DNA from: JAVBMJ01 sp031552535
Lineage (GTDB): Bacteria; Bacteroidota; Bacteroidia; Bacteroidales; Rikenellaceae
Assembly: GCA_031552535.1 (NCBI GenBank)
Contig: JAVBMJ010000062.1
Span: 1 to 33,387, forward strand
Length of the DNA: 33,387 nucleotides
Direction of reading: 5' to 3'
Shown piece after piece: positions 24,589 through 32,354 of the stretch. Position 1 is the first letter of the stretch; each line of letters starts with the position of its first letter. A program made the translations under genes and the position numbers. The notes beneath the pieces are model-generated. The model had not been told where the DNA came from. It saw only the letters and a list, made by a program, of their open reading frames with translations, and did no database searches.

Positions 24589-25860
24589 ATGACAATCCAC
24601 ACAACAGATAGTGTAGAAGCGGTCTATGAAGCTTTTCTGGCCTCTGGGGGCCGCGTATCGACCGACAGTCGCCAGGTCGTGCCCGGATCGTTGTTTTTTG
24701 CGTTGCGCGGACCGTCGTTCGACGGCAATCGCTATGCCGCAGTGGCTTTGGCTGCGGGAGCGGCCTATGTCGTAGTCGACGATCCCGAGGTGGCGGGCGG
24801 GGCACAGGAGAAAGCATTGCTCGTGGACGATGTTCTGACAACGCTGCAGGATGTGGCACGGTTGCACAGAATGCGGCTGGGAATTCCCATACTGGCCATA
24901 ACGGGCTCCAATGGCAAGACAACGACCAAAGAACTTGTATCGAGGGTCCTGGCCCGCAAATTCCGGGTATCGGTGACCGCGGGGAATCTCAACAACCACA
25001 TCGGCGTGCCGTTGACGCTTCTGGCCATGGACCGCACTACGGAGTTCGGCGTTGTGGAGATGGGGGCGAGCGCTCCCGGCGAAATAGCCCTGCTATGCGG
25101 AATAGCAAGCCCAAACTACGGTATCATCACCAATGTGGGTCGCGCACATCTCGAAGGATTCGGAGGCTTCGAGGGTGTGAAACGCGGTAAAGGCGAAATG
25201 CTCGACTACCTTGCCGCTCATGGGGGTGAAGCCTTTTACCCGGCCGGCAGCCACGACGTTGCAGAGATGGTGGCATCACGGCGCACCCTTTCGGCACATC
25301 CGTACGATGCCGGCGACAGCGACGGTTTTCCCTCGTCGCTTGTGGGTGACTACAACCGGCTGAACATTGCCGCAGCGGTAGCTGTCGGACGCCGTTTCGA
25401 CATCGGGGAAAGCGACATTGCCGAAGCCATCGCATCGTATGCTCCCGACAACCAGCGTTCGCAGGCCGTAGACACCCTCCGCAACAGCCTGATCGTGGAT
25501 TGCTATAATGCCAATCCATCGAGCATGCGTGCTGCGCTCGAAAACTTTGCGGCGCTCGACGTTCCCCTCCGTAACGGGATCAGGCTTACAAAAAGCGTGA
25601 TCCTCGGCGACATGCGCGAATTGGGCGAATGGAGCCGCGATGAACACCGGCAGATAGTCGACCTTGTCCGCCAATTGGGTTTAGAGGATGTTTTTCTTGT
25701 GGGCGAGCACTTCACCGATGCCGCCAAAGGAGTGCATAAAATTTTTCCCGACATCAACGCCCTTTGTCTGTATCTCGATGAACATCCGTTGCATGGCCGG
25801 TTTATACTGATAAAGGGATCGCGCGGGATAAAACTCGAAACAGCCTTGGAAAAATTGTAA
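24589..25860 (+). CDS. murF: UDP-N-acetylmuramoyl-tripeptide--D-alanyl-D-alanine ligase
   Basis: Adds D-Ala-D-Ala to the UDP-MurNAc tripeptide in the cytosol, the last soluble step of peptidoglycan precursor synthesis. The 423-residue protein shows the N-terminal substrate domain (STDSRQVVPGSLFFALRG), the Mur ligase P-loop GSNGKTTTKE at about 107-116, NHIGVPLTLL and VVEMGAS. The C-terminal domain has DCYNANPSSMRAALE and ILGDMRELG, which distinguish MurF from MurC, MurD and MurE. It is not in a dcw cluster, unlike in many bacteria. The ATG lies directly after the manC terminator. Confidence 0.96.
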   Translation: MTIHTTDSVEAVYEAFLASGGRVSTDSRQVVPGSLFFALRGPSFDGNRYAAVALAAGAAYVVVDDPEVAGGAQEKALLVDDVLTTLQDVARLHRMRLGIPILAITGSNGKTTTKELVSRVLARKFRVSVTAGNLNNHIGVPLTLLAMDRTTEFGVVEMGASAPGEIALLCGIASPNYGIITNVGRAHLEGFGGFEGVKRGKGEMLDYLAAHGGEAFYPAGSHDVAEMVASRRTLSAHPYDAGDSDGFPSSLVGDYNRLNIAAAVAVGRRFDIGESDIAEAIASYAPDNQRSQAVDTLRNSLIVDCYNANPSSMRAALENFAALDVPLRNGIRLTKSVILGDMRELGEWSRDEHRQIVDLVRQLGLEDVFLVGEHFTDAAKGVHKIFPDINALCLYLDEHPLHGRFILIKGSRGIKLETALEKL

Positions 25861-25934
25861 AATCTGCCGTTTATAGCTGTAGATTGGTTACAAAGAGGGT
25901 TTATCTTCCATGTAAATATAAAAAAGCCAAGCGC

Positions 25935-25983
25935 GGAGCATCGAGCCCCGCTCAGAAGCTATGCCGGGGCGATTCCGTATTAT
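25935..25983 (+). repeat. Short repeat shared with the region after ftsH
   Basis: GGAGCATCGAGCC through AGAAGCTATGCCGGGGCG to GTATTAT resembles 14469-14519. GCCCCG (25945-25950) can pair with CGGGGC 20 bases later, so it may be a hairpin. It lies 75 bases after the murF stop. Confidence 0.4.
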
Positions 25984-26004
25984 GCAAACTATTTATCGTT
26001 TTCT

Positions 26005-26057
26005 GGCCTATACGATAGTGGATAGGCCGGGGGCAAACATGTAAACGCCCCACCCCG
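26005..26057. terminator. Hairpins in the murF/selD convergent spacer
   Basis: GGCCTAT (26005-26011) pairs with ATAGGCC (26022-26028). A second, overlapping GC-rich arm (CCGGGGGC) can pair with GCCCC and CCCCGG further on. These lie between two convergent genes and 43 bases beyond the selD stop in its direction, fitting termination from either side. The rest of the 239-base spacer holds the short repeat above and nothing else I recognise. Confidence 0.45.
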
Positions 26058-26099
26058 GCTGAACGTTTTTCAGTTCTCCAGGGGCTATACACTGCCCGG

Positions 26100-27176
26100 T
26101 CACAAAACAACAATATCGTATCCTGTACGCTCCACGATACTTCCTATTATGGCTGTATCCGGATACCGGCTGCGTAATTCGTCCGCCATCTGGTCCGCAC
26201 TTGCCGCCGGGGCGCAGATCAGTAGCCCTCCGGAGGTTTGTGCGTCACATATCGCCATTTTCCGGGACAAGGGCACTGTAGCGCCGAACGAAACCCTCGC
26301 GCCGGCATAATCGAGATTACGGAACGCCGCGCCCGGGATGCACCCCTCCTCTATCAGCTCCTCCACCCCGGGCAGCAGAGGTACCGCTCCGGAATCCACG
26401 ATAGCAGAAACGCCACTGGCCATCATCATCTTCGACAGGTGTCCCGCCAGGGCGAACCCGGTGACGTCGGTTGCCGCACGCACCCCGTGACGCTGCATGA
26501 CCTCCGCCCCGAATGCGTTGAGTAGCCGCATGTTTTCCAACGCCGCCGCATACCCCGCAGGATCGTCCATGCCGAGGCGGTGGGCTGCTATCATGACCCC
26601 CGTACCGAGCGGCTTGGTGAGGATGAGACGGTCGCCGGGCCGGGCGGCATCATTGGTTATGACCCGGTCGGGATGGACTGTCCCTACTACCGCCAGACCG
26701 TATTTGGGAGGATAATCCTCTATCGTGTGACCGCCCATCGTAAACGCTCCCGCCTCGTCGATAGTCTCCTGTCCGCCTTCGAGTATGTCGCGAAGCACTT
26801 CCAATGGCATTTCCGATAAAGGGAACATACTCAGGTTCAGCACCAACAGCGGCTTGCCACCCATTGCATAGACGTCGCTCAACGAATTAGCCGCGGCTAT
26901 CCGCCCGAAGTCGCGCGGTGAGGAACATACCGGTGGAAAGAAGTCGGTGGTAACGATCAGGGCCAGGTCATCGGATACCCGGTAGACTCCGGCATCGTCG
27001 TGGGTAGATGTTCCTACCAGTACGTTGGCGTCGGCGGGAAGCCTGATCCCCGACAACAGCCGCGCCAACTCGCCTGCCGGCAGTTTAGCCGAACATCCGC
27101 CCTGCCCGACAGTGGCCAGCAGGTCGAATCCCTCCGATATGTCTTTATTTCTGTCTTGCATAAACCCGTTGTGCAT
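26100..27176 (-). CDS. selD: Selenide, water dikinase (selenophosphate synthetase)
   Basis: Makes selenophosphate, the reactive selenium donor, from selenide and ATP. The 358 residues fit the family. The catalytic loop is GQGGCSAK with Cys28 and Lys31, so this is the cysteine and not the selenocysteine form. Other matches are the DDAGVYRVSDDLALIVTTDFFPP metal/ATP region and TDVTGFALAGHL. A second in-frame ATG at 27161 (MQDRNK) is a possible start. It lies last in a three-gene minus-strand set, 241 bases after mnmH. With MnmH next door its product most likely serves 2-selenouridine in tRNA rather than selenoproteins; I see no selA, selB or selC. Confidence 0.96.
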   Translation of the reverse strand: MHNGFMQDRNKDISEGFDLLATVGQGGCSAKLPAGELARLLSGIRLPADANVLVGTSTHDDAGVYRVSDDLALIVTTDFFPPVCSSPRDFGRIAAANSLSDVYAMGGKPLLVLNLSMFPLSEMPLEVLRDILEGGQETIDEAGAFTMGGHTIEDYPPKYGLAVVGTVHPDRVITNDAARPGDRLILTKPLGTGVMIAAHRLGMDDPAGYAAALENMRLLNAFGAEVMQRHGVRAATDVTGFALAGHLSKMMMASGVSAIVDSGAVPLLPGVEELIEEGCIPGAAFRNLDYAGARVSFGATVPLSRKMAICDAQTSGGLLICAPAASADQMADELRSRYPDTAIIGSIVERTGYDIVVL

Positions 27177-27417
27177 TTAGATAACAATTGCAATATCGCT
27201 GTTATTTAACTACTCGTACCTCCAGTCTGTCGCCGGCGGAGGGCCAGAACGAGCCCTGCGAGTTGCAGCCCGCCGCATGTGGGCGGCGGCGGACTGCCGG
27301 CCTTGACCTCTGACCAAGGCCGAGCATGCTGATAAACAGCATTTTATTCATAAATATAAATGCACAACAGGTTGCATAAGTGTTTTTTGGATATTAATCC
27401 AGGCAAACCCGCCCGCA
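27177..27417 (-). other. GC-rich multi-hairpin spacer between mnmH and selD
   Basis: On the minus strand this spacer can form several hairpins. CGGCCTTG pairs with CAAGGCCG (27298-27322). A 12-bp stem (one G-U) around CGCCCACAT lies at about 27266-27298. A small ATGCTG-ATAAA-CAGCAT stem is followed on the plus strand by TTTATT at about 27326-27347. The GC-rich part is about 100 bases and has no open frame. It could be a structured leader of selD, an unknown small RNA, or a 3' end of mnmH. I looked for selC and did not find it. Confidence 0.4.
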
Positions 27418-28437
27418 TCAAACCTTGCCGTAAAGTTCATAGAGCCGCCGTGCAGCCCCGTCCATATCGCTGTTATCGACGGTGAAGTGCCCCGTCGACT
27501 TTTTATCGAAACTGCGGGCGTAAGCCTTGTCGTAATATTCCAAAGCCAGACGGGCCGCGGCACGTATATCTCCGCGTCCGAGCGCCGATAAGGCTTCCGC
27601 TACCTGTTCGCGCCCCATGCGTTTGGCTATGCGGCCGAAAGCTTCGGAGAGTTGCTGGGCGGGGAAGCCGCCGTATTCGGCCACAAGACGGTCGAGCCGT
27701 TGCTCCAGCGGCATGTCTATCCCGATGATCGCACCCGAGTGTAGCAGGTCGAAAAGCGTGTTGGGGATATACACATGTCCCACGAGTATACTTTCGCCCT
27801 CGCACCATACAGGCCGCAAAGGATCGAACCCCCTGAAACTTTCATGCAACAGGTTAATAAAGTGCTCCGTGGAGGGTTGCCTCTGCTGACCCAAGCCGCC
27901 GAAAGCCGACCCTTTATGGCATGCCAGCCCTTCGAGGTCGAGCACCTGTCCGCCGAGCGCGCCTATCCGCTGCAGAAGTTCGGTCTTGCCGCAACCAGTT
28001 GCACCGTAAAGCATACGGAAATCCCACTTATGACGGTCCAGCAACTCTTCGAAGCTGTGCCTGTAGGCCTTGTATCCTCCTTCAAGCAACACCACCCTGA
28101 GCCCTGCCGTTTCCAGCAGCCAGCCGACACTCCCGCTGCGCATCCCGCCGCGCCAGCAGTAGAGCAATATCTCCCTGCCTCCGGACAGCCGCCCGGCTTC
28201 GGTAACCATAGCAGCCATGCGCGGCCCTACGAATTCCAATCCGCGGTGTACCGCCTCGTCGCGCCCCACCCTTTTATATATCGTTCCCACTTCCGCACGC
28301 TGGGCATCGGAAAAAAGCGGAATATTGTGCGCCCCGGGAATATGGCCCGAAGCAAATTCGGCAGGGGTTCGCACATCTACCACAACCCCGCCACGGCGGA
28401 GCTGGACAAAGGTATCGGGATCGACGCGGCGTGCCAT
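27418..28437 (-). CDS. mnmH: tRNA 2-selenouridine synthase (SelU/YbbB)
   Basis: Replaces sulfur by selenium in 2-thiouridine at the wobble position of tRNAs for Lys, Glu and Gln, via a geranylated intermediate. The product has 339 residues. The N-terminal rhodanese domain (about 5-125) has catalytic Cys94 in LLYCWRGGMRSGS. The P-loop domain has GATGCGKT at 145-152 and the long C-terminal helical part typical of the family. The ATG is three bases after the stop of the upstream prenyltransferase gene, so the two are translationally close. SelD, the selenophosphate supplier, follows downstream. Confidence 0.96.
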   Translation of the reverse strand: MARRVDPDTFVQLRRGGVVVDVRTPAEFASGHIPGAHNIPLFSDAQRAEVGTIYKRVGRDEAVHRGLEFVGPRMAAMVTEAGRLSGGREILLYCWRGGMRSGSVGWLLETAGLRVVLLEGGYKAYRHSFEELLDRHKWDFRMLYGATGCGKTELLQRIGALGGQVLDLEGLACHKGSAFGGLGQQRQPSTEHFINLLHESFRGFDPLRPVWCEGESILVGHVYIPNTLFDLLHSGAIIGIDMPLEQRLDRLVAEYGGFPAQQLSEAFGRIAKRMGREQVAEALSALGRGDIRAAARLALEYYDKAYARSFDKKSTGHFTVDNSDMDGAARRLYELYGKV

Positions 28438-28440
28438 TGT

Positions 28441-29298
28441 CTAAAGAATTAAATCCGTTATCATCGCAACGGCGTAAACCGTGCTGGCTATACCGTTTAC
28501 AAGGCCGAAGTTCGACCCGATCACGGCAATCCGGCGCGGCGTGAAAATAATATGCTCAACGACAAGTACAACTGCAAATACCACCGCACCGATCCAATAA
28601 AGTGTTCCGCCCCCGTAAATAAGCCCCGTTACCGTAACGGCATAAAGCGTCACCGCGTGCAGGGCGATGCTGATGGCGGCCGATACACGGGGCGAGAACC
28701 TCGCCGGAACCGAATGCAGGCCATTTCCACGGTCGAAAGCCGCATCCTGTAACGAATAAAGTATATCGAATCCCGCACCCCAGGTCATTACTATGCCTGA
28801 CAACAGCACCGGCACCATACCCAATGTTCCCGTCACGGCGATATATGCTCCAGCCGGTGCTATCGACATAGCCGCCCCGAGTATCACGTGCGACCACACC
28901 GTAAACCGTTTGGCATAACTGTAACCCAGCAGCACGAAAAGGGCGACCGGCGACAGCCATAATGCCAGCGTATTGATCGTGGCCGCTGCGACAATAAATA
29001 CGACTGAGTTGACGATAACAAATGTCAGGGCCGCACGCGGCGTTATTTTACCCGCGGGGATCTCGCGCCCGGCTGTACGCGGATTTGCGGCGTCGATACG
29101 GCGGTCGGCCCAACGGTTGAAGCCCATCGCGGCGTTGCGCGCCGCGACCATGCATACAAGTATTTTCGCGAGCAACAACCATTCAAAAGGGGTCCCGGTG
29201 CTTACCAAAGCATAAACATAAGATGTCAACGCAAACGGAAGGGCGAATATCGTGTGTGAAAATTTTACGAGCGAGGCGTATTTTGTGACGGTTTTCAT
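28441..29298 (-). CDS. UbiA-family prenyltransferase (MqnP-like 4-hydroxybenzoate type)
   Basis: An inner-membrane aromatic prenyltransferase of 285 residues from the ATG at 29298 with about eight helices. The first Asp-rich motif is NRWADRRIDAANPRTAGREIPAG (61-83, shown in its conserved pattern N-x3-D-x3-D) and the second is around DILYSLQDAAFD. This subgroup (putative 4-hydroxybenzoate polyprenyltransferase) includes MqnP of the futalosine menaquinone route, which would supply quinone for complex I. The classical MenA pattern fits less well. No mqn genes are visible in the window, so the pathway role is inferred. It is the first gene of the prenyltransferase-mnmH-selD set and has its own promoter box. 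Confidence 0.85.
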   Translation of the reverse strand: MKTVTKYASLVKFSHTIFALPFALTSYVYALVSTGTPFEWLLLAKILVCMVAARNAAMGFNRWADRRIDAANPRTAGREIPAGKITPRAALTFVIVNSVVFIVAAATINTLALWLSPVALFVLLGYSYAKRFTVWSHVILGAAMSIAPAGAYIAVTGTLGMVPVLLSGIVMTWGAGFDILYSLQDAAFDRGNGLHSVPARFSPRVSAAISIALHAVTLYAVTVTGLIYGGGTLYWIGAVVFAVVLVVEHIIFTPRRIAVIGSNFGLVNGIASTVYAVAMITDLIL

Positions 29299-29319
29299 CG
29301 GCGCTTTTTTATGGTGCCA

Positions 29320-29327
29320 CAAAATTA
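29320..29327 (-). promoter_or_regulatory. -7 box of the prenyltransferase-mnmH-selD set
   Basis: TAATTTTG on the minus strand matches TAnnTTTG, 21 bases before the ATG at 29298. It is back to back with the lepA box, only two bases apart. Confidence 0.6.
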
Positions 29328-29329
29328 GT

Positions 29330-29337
29330 TAACTTTG
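29330..29337 (+). promoter_or_regulatory. -7 box of lepA
   Basis: TAACTTTG matches TAnnTTTG and precedes the lepA ATG by 29 bases, with GGAGG in between (29347-29351). A TTTT sits at the expected -33 position. Confidence 0.65.
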
Positions 29338-29366
29338 CACAGTTTTGGAGGACTTAAAAGGCATTA

Positions 29367-31154
29367 ATGAAAAATATACGCAACTTTTGCATCATCGCCC
29401 ATATCGACCACGGGAAAAGCACCCTGGCCGACAGGTTGTTGGAAACCACTAAGACCGTCTCGGAACGCGAGTTGCAGGCGCAGGTGCTCGACAGCATGGA
29501 TCTCGAAAGGGAGAAGGGCATCACGATAAAGAGCCACGCCATACAGATGGAATACGTGCGCGACGGCGAAACATATATACTCAACCTTATAGACACCCCG
29601 GGGCACGTCGACTTTTCCTACGAGGTGTCGCGCGCCATAGCTTCGTGCGAGGGGGCGCTGTTGATAGTCGACGCCACACAGGGCATACAGGCCCAAACCA
29701 TATCGAACCTTTACCTTGCATTGGGACACGACCTGGAGATCATTCCGGTGTTGAACAAGATCGACATGGATGCGGCCATGGTAGAGGAGGTCAAGGACCA
29801 GGTGGTCGACCTGCTGGGATGCCGCCGCGAAGAGATACTCGAAGCGTCGGGCAAAACCGGACAGGGGGTCGACGCGATCCTGGAAGCGATAGTAGACCGT
29901 ATTCCCGCCCCGCAGGGCGATCCGGCGGCTCCGTTGCAGGCACTGATCTTCGACTCGGTATTCAACCCCTTCCGTGGTATAATAGCTTATTTCAGGGTTT
30001 TCAACGGAACATTGCACAAGGGAGACCCGGTTAAGTTCTTCAATACGGGCAGCGAGTATGCCGCCGACGAGGTTGGAGTGCTTAAGCTCAAGCTCAGTCC
30101 GCGCGACGGGATAGAGGCCGGCGACGTGGGATATATCATCTCGGGGATCAAGACGGCTGTCGACGTCAAGGTCGGCGACACTATAACACATATAGCCCGG
30201 CCGTGCGGGAACGCCATCGCCGGCTTCGAGGATGTGAAGCCCATGGTCTTCGCCGGATTGTATCCGGTGGACTCCGACGATTACGAGGACCTGCGCGCCT
30301 CTCTCGACAAGCTGCGCCTCAACGACGCCTCGCTGACTTTCGAACCCGAAAGTTCGCTGGCGCTGGGTTTCGGCTTCCGGTGCGGTTTCCTCGGGCTGCT
30401 CCACATGGAGATCATACAGGAGAGGCTTTACCGCGAATTCGACATGGATGTCATTACGACAGTGCCCAACGTTTCGTATAAAGTGCACACGGTGCGCGGG
30501 GAGGTCCTCGATGTACACAACCCGTCGGGCCTGCCTGAGCCCACCCATGTGAAGCAGATCGAGGAACCCTATATCCTCGCCCAGATCATAACCAAGTCGG
30601 ACTATCTGGGTAATGTGATGAAGCTGTGTATCGACAAGCGCGGCATATTGAAGAACCAGGTCTTTATCACGCAGGACCGTGTGGAGGTCAATTTCGACAT
30701 GCCGTTGTCGGAGATCGTTTTCGACTTCTATGATAAATTAAAAAGTATCTCGCGCGGGTACGCCTCCTTTGATTACCACCAGACGGGATATAAGGAGAGT
30801 AAGCTCGCCAAACTCGACATATTGCTCAACGGCGAGCAGGTCGACGCCCTGTCGTCGCTCATTTATCATGAGCACGCCTACGATTTCGGGCGCAAGATGT
30901 GCGAAAAACTCAAGGAACTGATCCCGCGCCAGCAATTCGACATAGCTATACAGGCGGCGATAGGGGCCAAGATCATAGCCCGCGAAACGGTGAAGGCTGT
31001 CCGCAAGGACGTTACGGCGAAGTGCTACGGCGGCGACATTTCACGGAAGCGCAAACTGCTGGAGAAACAGAAGAAAGGTAAGAAGCGCATGCGCCAGGTA
31101 GGTAATGTCGAGGTGCCGCAGGAGGCGTTCCTGGCGGTGCTGAAAATGGATTGA
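29367..31154 (+). CDS. lepA: Elongation factor 4 (LepA, ribosome back-translocase)
   Basis: A translational GTPase that acts on stalled or assembling ribosomes. The 595 residues match the family. G1 is AHIDHGKST (10-18), followed by the ERE(K)GITIK switch region, G3 DTPGHVDF and G4 NKID. Beyond the EF-G-like domains, the C-terminal LepA-specific domain is present (QAAIGAKIIARETVKAVRKDVTAKCYGGDISRK in pattern, ending KKGKKRMR). The ATG lies 15 bases after a GGAGG. A weak GCAGCA/TGCTGC hairpin at 31167-31186 follows; the 133-base gap to the next gene shows nothing else. Confidence 0.98.
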   Translation: MKNIRNFCIIAHIDHGKSTLADRLLETTKTVSERELQAQVLDSMDLEREKGITIKSHAIQMEYVRDGETYILNLIDTPGHVDFSYEVSRAIASCEGALLIVDATQGIQAQTISNLYLALGHDLEIIPVLNKIDMDAAMVEEVKDQVVDLLGCRREEILEASGKTGQGVDAILEAIVDRIPAPQGDPAAPLQALIFDSVFNPFRGIIAYFRVFNGTLHKGDPVKFFNTGSEYAADEVGVLKLKLSPRDGIEAGDVGYIISGIKTAVDVKVGDTITHIARPCGNAIAGFEDVKPMVFAGLYPVDSDDYEDLRASLDKLRLNDASLTFEPESSLALGFGFRCGFLGLLHMEIIQERLYREFDMDVITTVPNVSYKVHTVRGEVLDVHNPSGLPEPTHVKQIEEPYILAQIITKSDYLGNVMKLCIDKRGILKNQVFITQDRVEVNFDMPLSEIVFDFYDKLKSISRGYASFDYHQTGYKESKLAKLDILLNGEQVDALSSLIYHEHAYDFGRKMCEKLKELIPRQQFDIAIQAAIGAKIIARETVKAVRKDVTAKCYGGDISRKRKLLEKQKKGKKRMRQVGNVEVPQEAFLAVLKMD

Positions 31155-31287
31155 CGGCGCGGTTTTGCAGCACGTCTCCATGCTGCGGCTACACAGAGGG
31201 GATGCGGACCGGGAATTTCATGGCGCCGCGGAGAGGATGAATGGCGGGGGAATGGTGTTTTTGCATGAAACCTAAAACGACAATAAC

Positions 31288-32274
31288 ATGAACTATTCAC
31301 CATCAAAAGAGCGCTACGGGGCTATGGAATACCGCCGTTGCGGCAAGTCCGGGTTGTTGCTCCCGGCTATATCCTTGGGCTTGTGGCAAAATTTCGGAGC
31401 CGGCGAGAGCTTTGGCCGAAGCCGCAGCATATTGCACGAAGCCTTCGACAGCGGGATCACCTACTTCGACCTGGCAAATAACTACGGTCCTCCCCCGGGC
31501 AGCGCCGAGGAGATTTTCGGCCGTATCTTTGCCGAGAATTTCAAACCGTACCGTGACGAGATAATAGTTGCGACCAAAGCCGGATACACTATGTGGGACG
31601 GTCCTTACGGCGATTGGGCTTCACGTAAGTACCTTGTAGCCAGCTGCGACCAGAGTCTTAGGCGACTGGGGCTCGATTATGTCGATATTTTTTACTCACA
31701 CCGTTACGATCCAGCCACTCCGCTCGAAGAGACCATGGGCGCATTGGATTATATCGTACGGTCGGGCCGGGCGCTCTATGCCGCTTTGTCGAACTATCCG
31801 GCGGACCAGTTCGCGAAAGCTGTAGCCATACTCAAAAAACTGGGTACTCCGTGCCTTGCGCACCAGATCAAATATTCAATGCTTGTGACCGAAACCGGCG
31901 ACTCGCTTTTCGGAGTTCATGCCAAAAACGGCGTAGGATGTGTTTCATTTTCGCCATTGGCGCAGGGTCAATTGAGCGACAAGTATCTGAACGGTATTCC
32001 CGGAGGATCGCGCGGAGCACGCGATTTTTCGCTGACAAGGGAAGAGGTTGAGGTGAATCTGCCTAAAGTCAGGTTGCTCAATGAAATAGCCCGCATGCGA
32101 GGCCAGAGCCTTGCACAGATGGCCGTCGCATGGCAACTTTACGACGAGCGGGTCACTTCGGTGCTCATCGGGGTGAGTTCGCAGGCTCAGTTGCGCGACA
32201 ATCTCGGCGCCCTCGGCAACCGCACCTTCTCGGAGCAGGAGCTGACGGCGATAGGGGAAATCCTGCGCGGATAG
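31288..32274 (+). CDS. Aldo/keto reductase, YghZ (L-glyceraldehyde 3-phosphate reductase) type
   Basis: An NADPH-dependent carbonyl reductase with a TIM-barrel fold, probably cytosolic. The 328 residues contain the full catalytic tetrad: Asp61 and Tyr66 in FDLANNYGP, Lys97 in VATKAGYTMW and His138 in YSHRYDP. The N-terminal MEYRRCGKSGLLLPAISLGLWQNFG and the TMWDGPYGDWASRKY segment match the YghZ/AKR14 group, whose E. coli member reduces L-glyceraldehyde 3-phosphate and methylglyoxal. The physiological substrate here is not known. It is followed by a clear terminator and then an insertion sequence. Confidence 0.9.
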   Translation: MNYSPSKERYGAMEYRRCGKSGLLLPAISLGLWQNFGAGESFGRSRSILHEAFDSGITYFDLANNYGPPPGSAEEIFGRIFAENFKPYRDEIIVATKAGYTMWDGPYGDWASRKYLVASCDQSLRRLGLDYVDIFYSHRYDPATPLEETMGALDYIVRSGRALYAALSNYPADQFAKAVAILKKLGTPCLAHQIKYSMLVTETGDSLFGVHAKNGVGCVSFSPLAQGQLSDKYLNGIPGGSRGARDFSLTREEVEVNLPKVRLLNEIARMRGQSLAQMAVAWQLYDERVTSVLIGVSSQAQLRDNLGALGNRTFSEQELTAIGEILRG

Positions 32275-32317
32275 CCCATAGCCGGGTATAGCATCGATCT
32301 ATGACAAGCATAAAGTA

Positions 32318-32346
32318 GCCGGGAAAAGTTATTTTCCCGGCTTTTT
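32318..32346 (+). terminator. Terminator of the aldo/keto reductase gene
   Basis: A perfect 10-bp stem GCCGGGAAAA / TTTTCCCGGC with a GTTA loop is followed by five T. It ends just outside the left end of the IS982 element. Confidence 0.93.
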
Positions 32347-32354
32347 ACGTATTA

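Noticed and set aside
27230..27325. Possible selenocysteine tRNA (selC) between mnmH and selD
   Set aside because: GC-rich stems are present, but there is no TTCGA-type T loop, no TCA anticodon loop and no CCA-compatible acceptor pairing on either strand.
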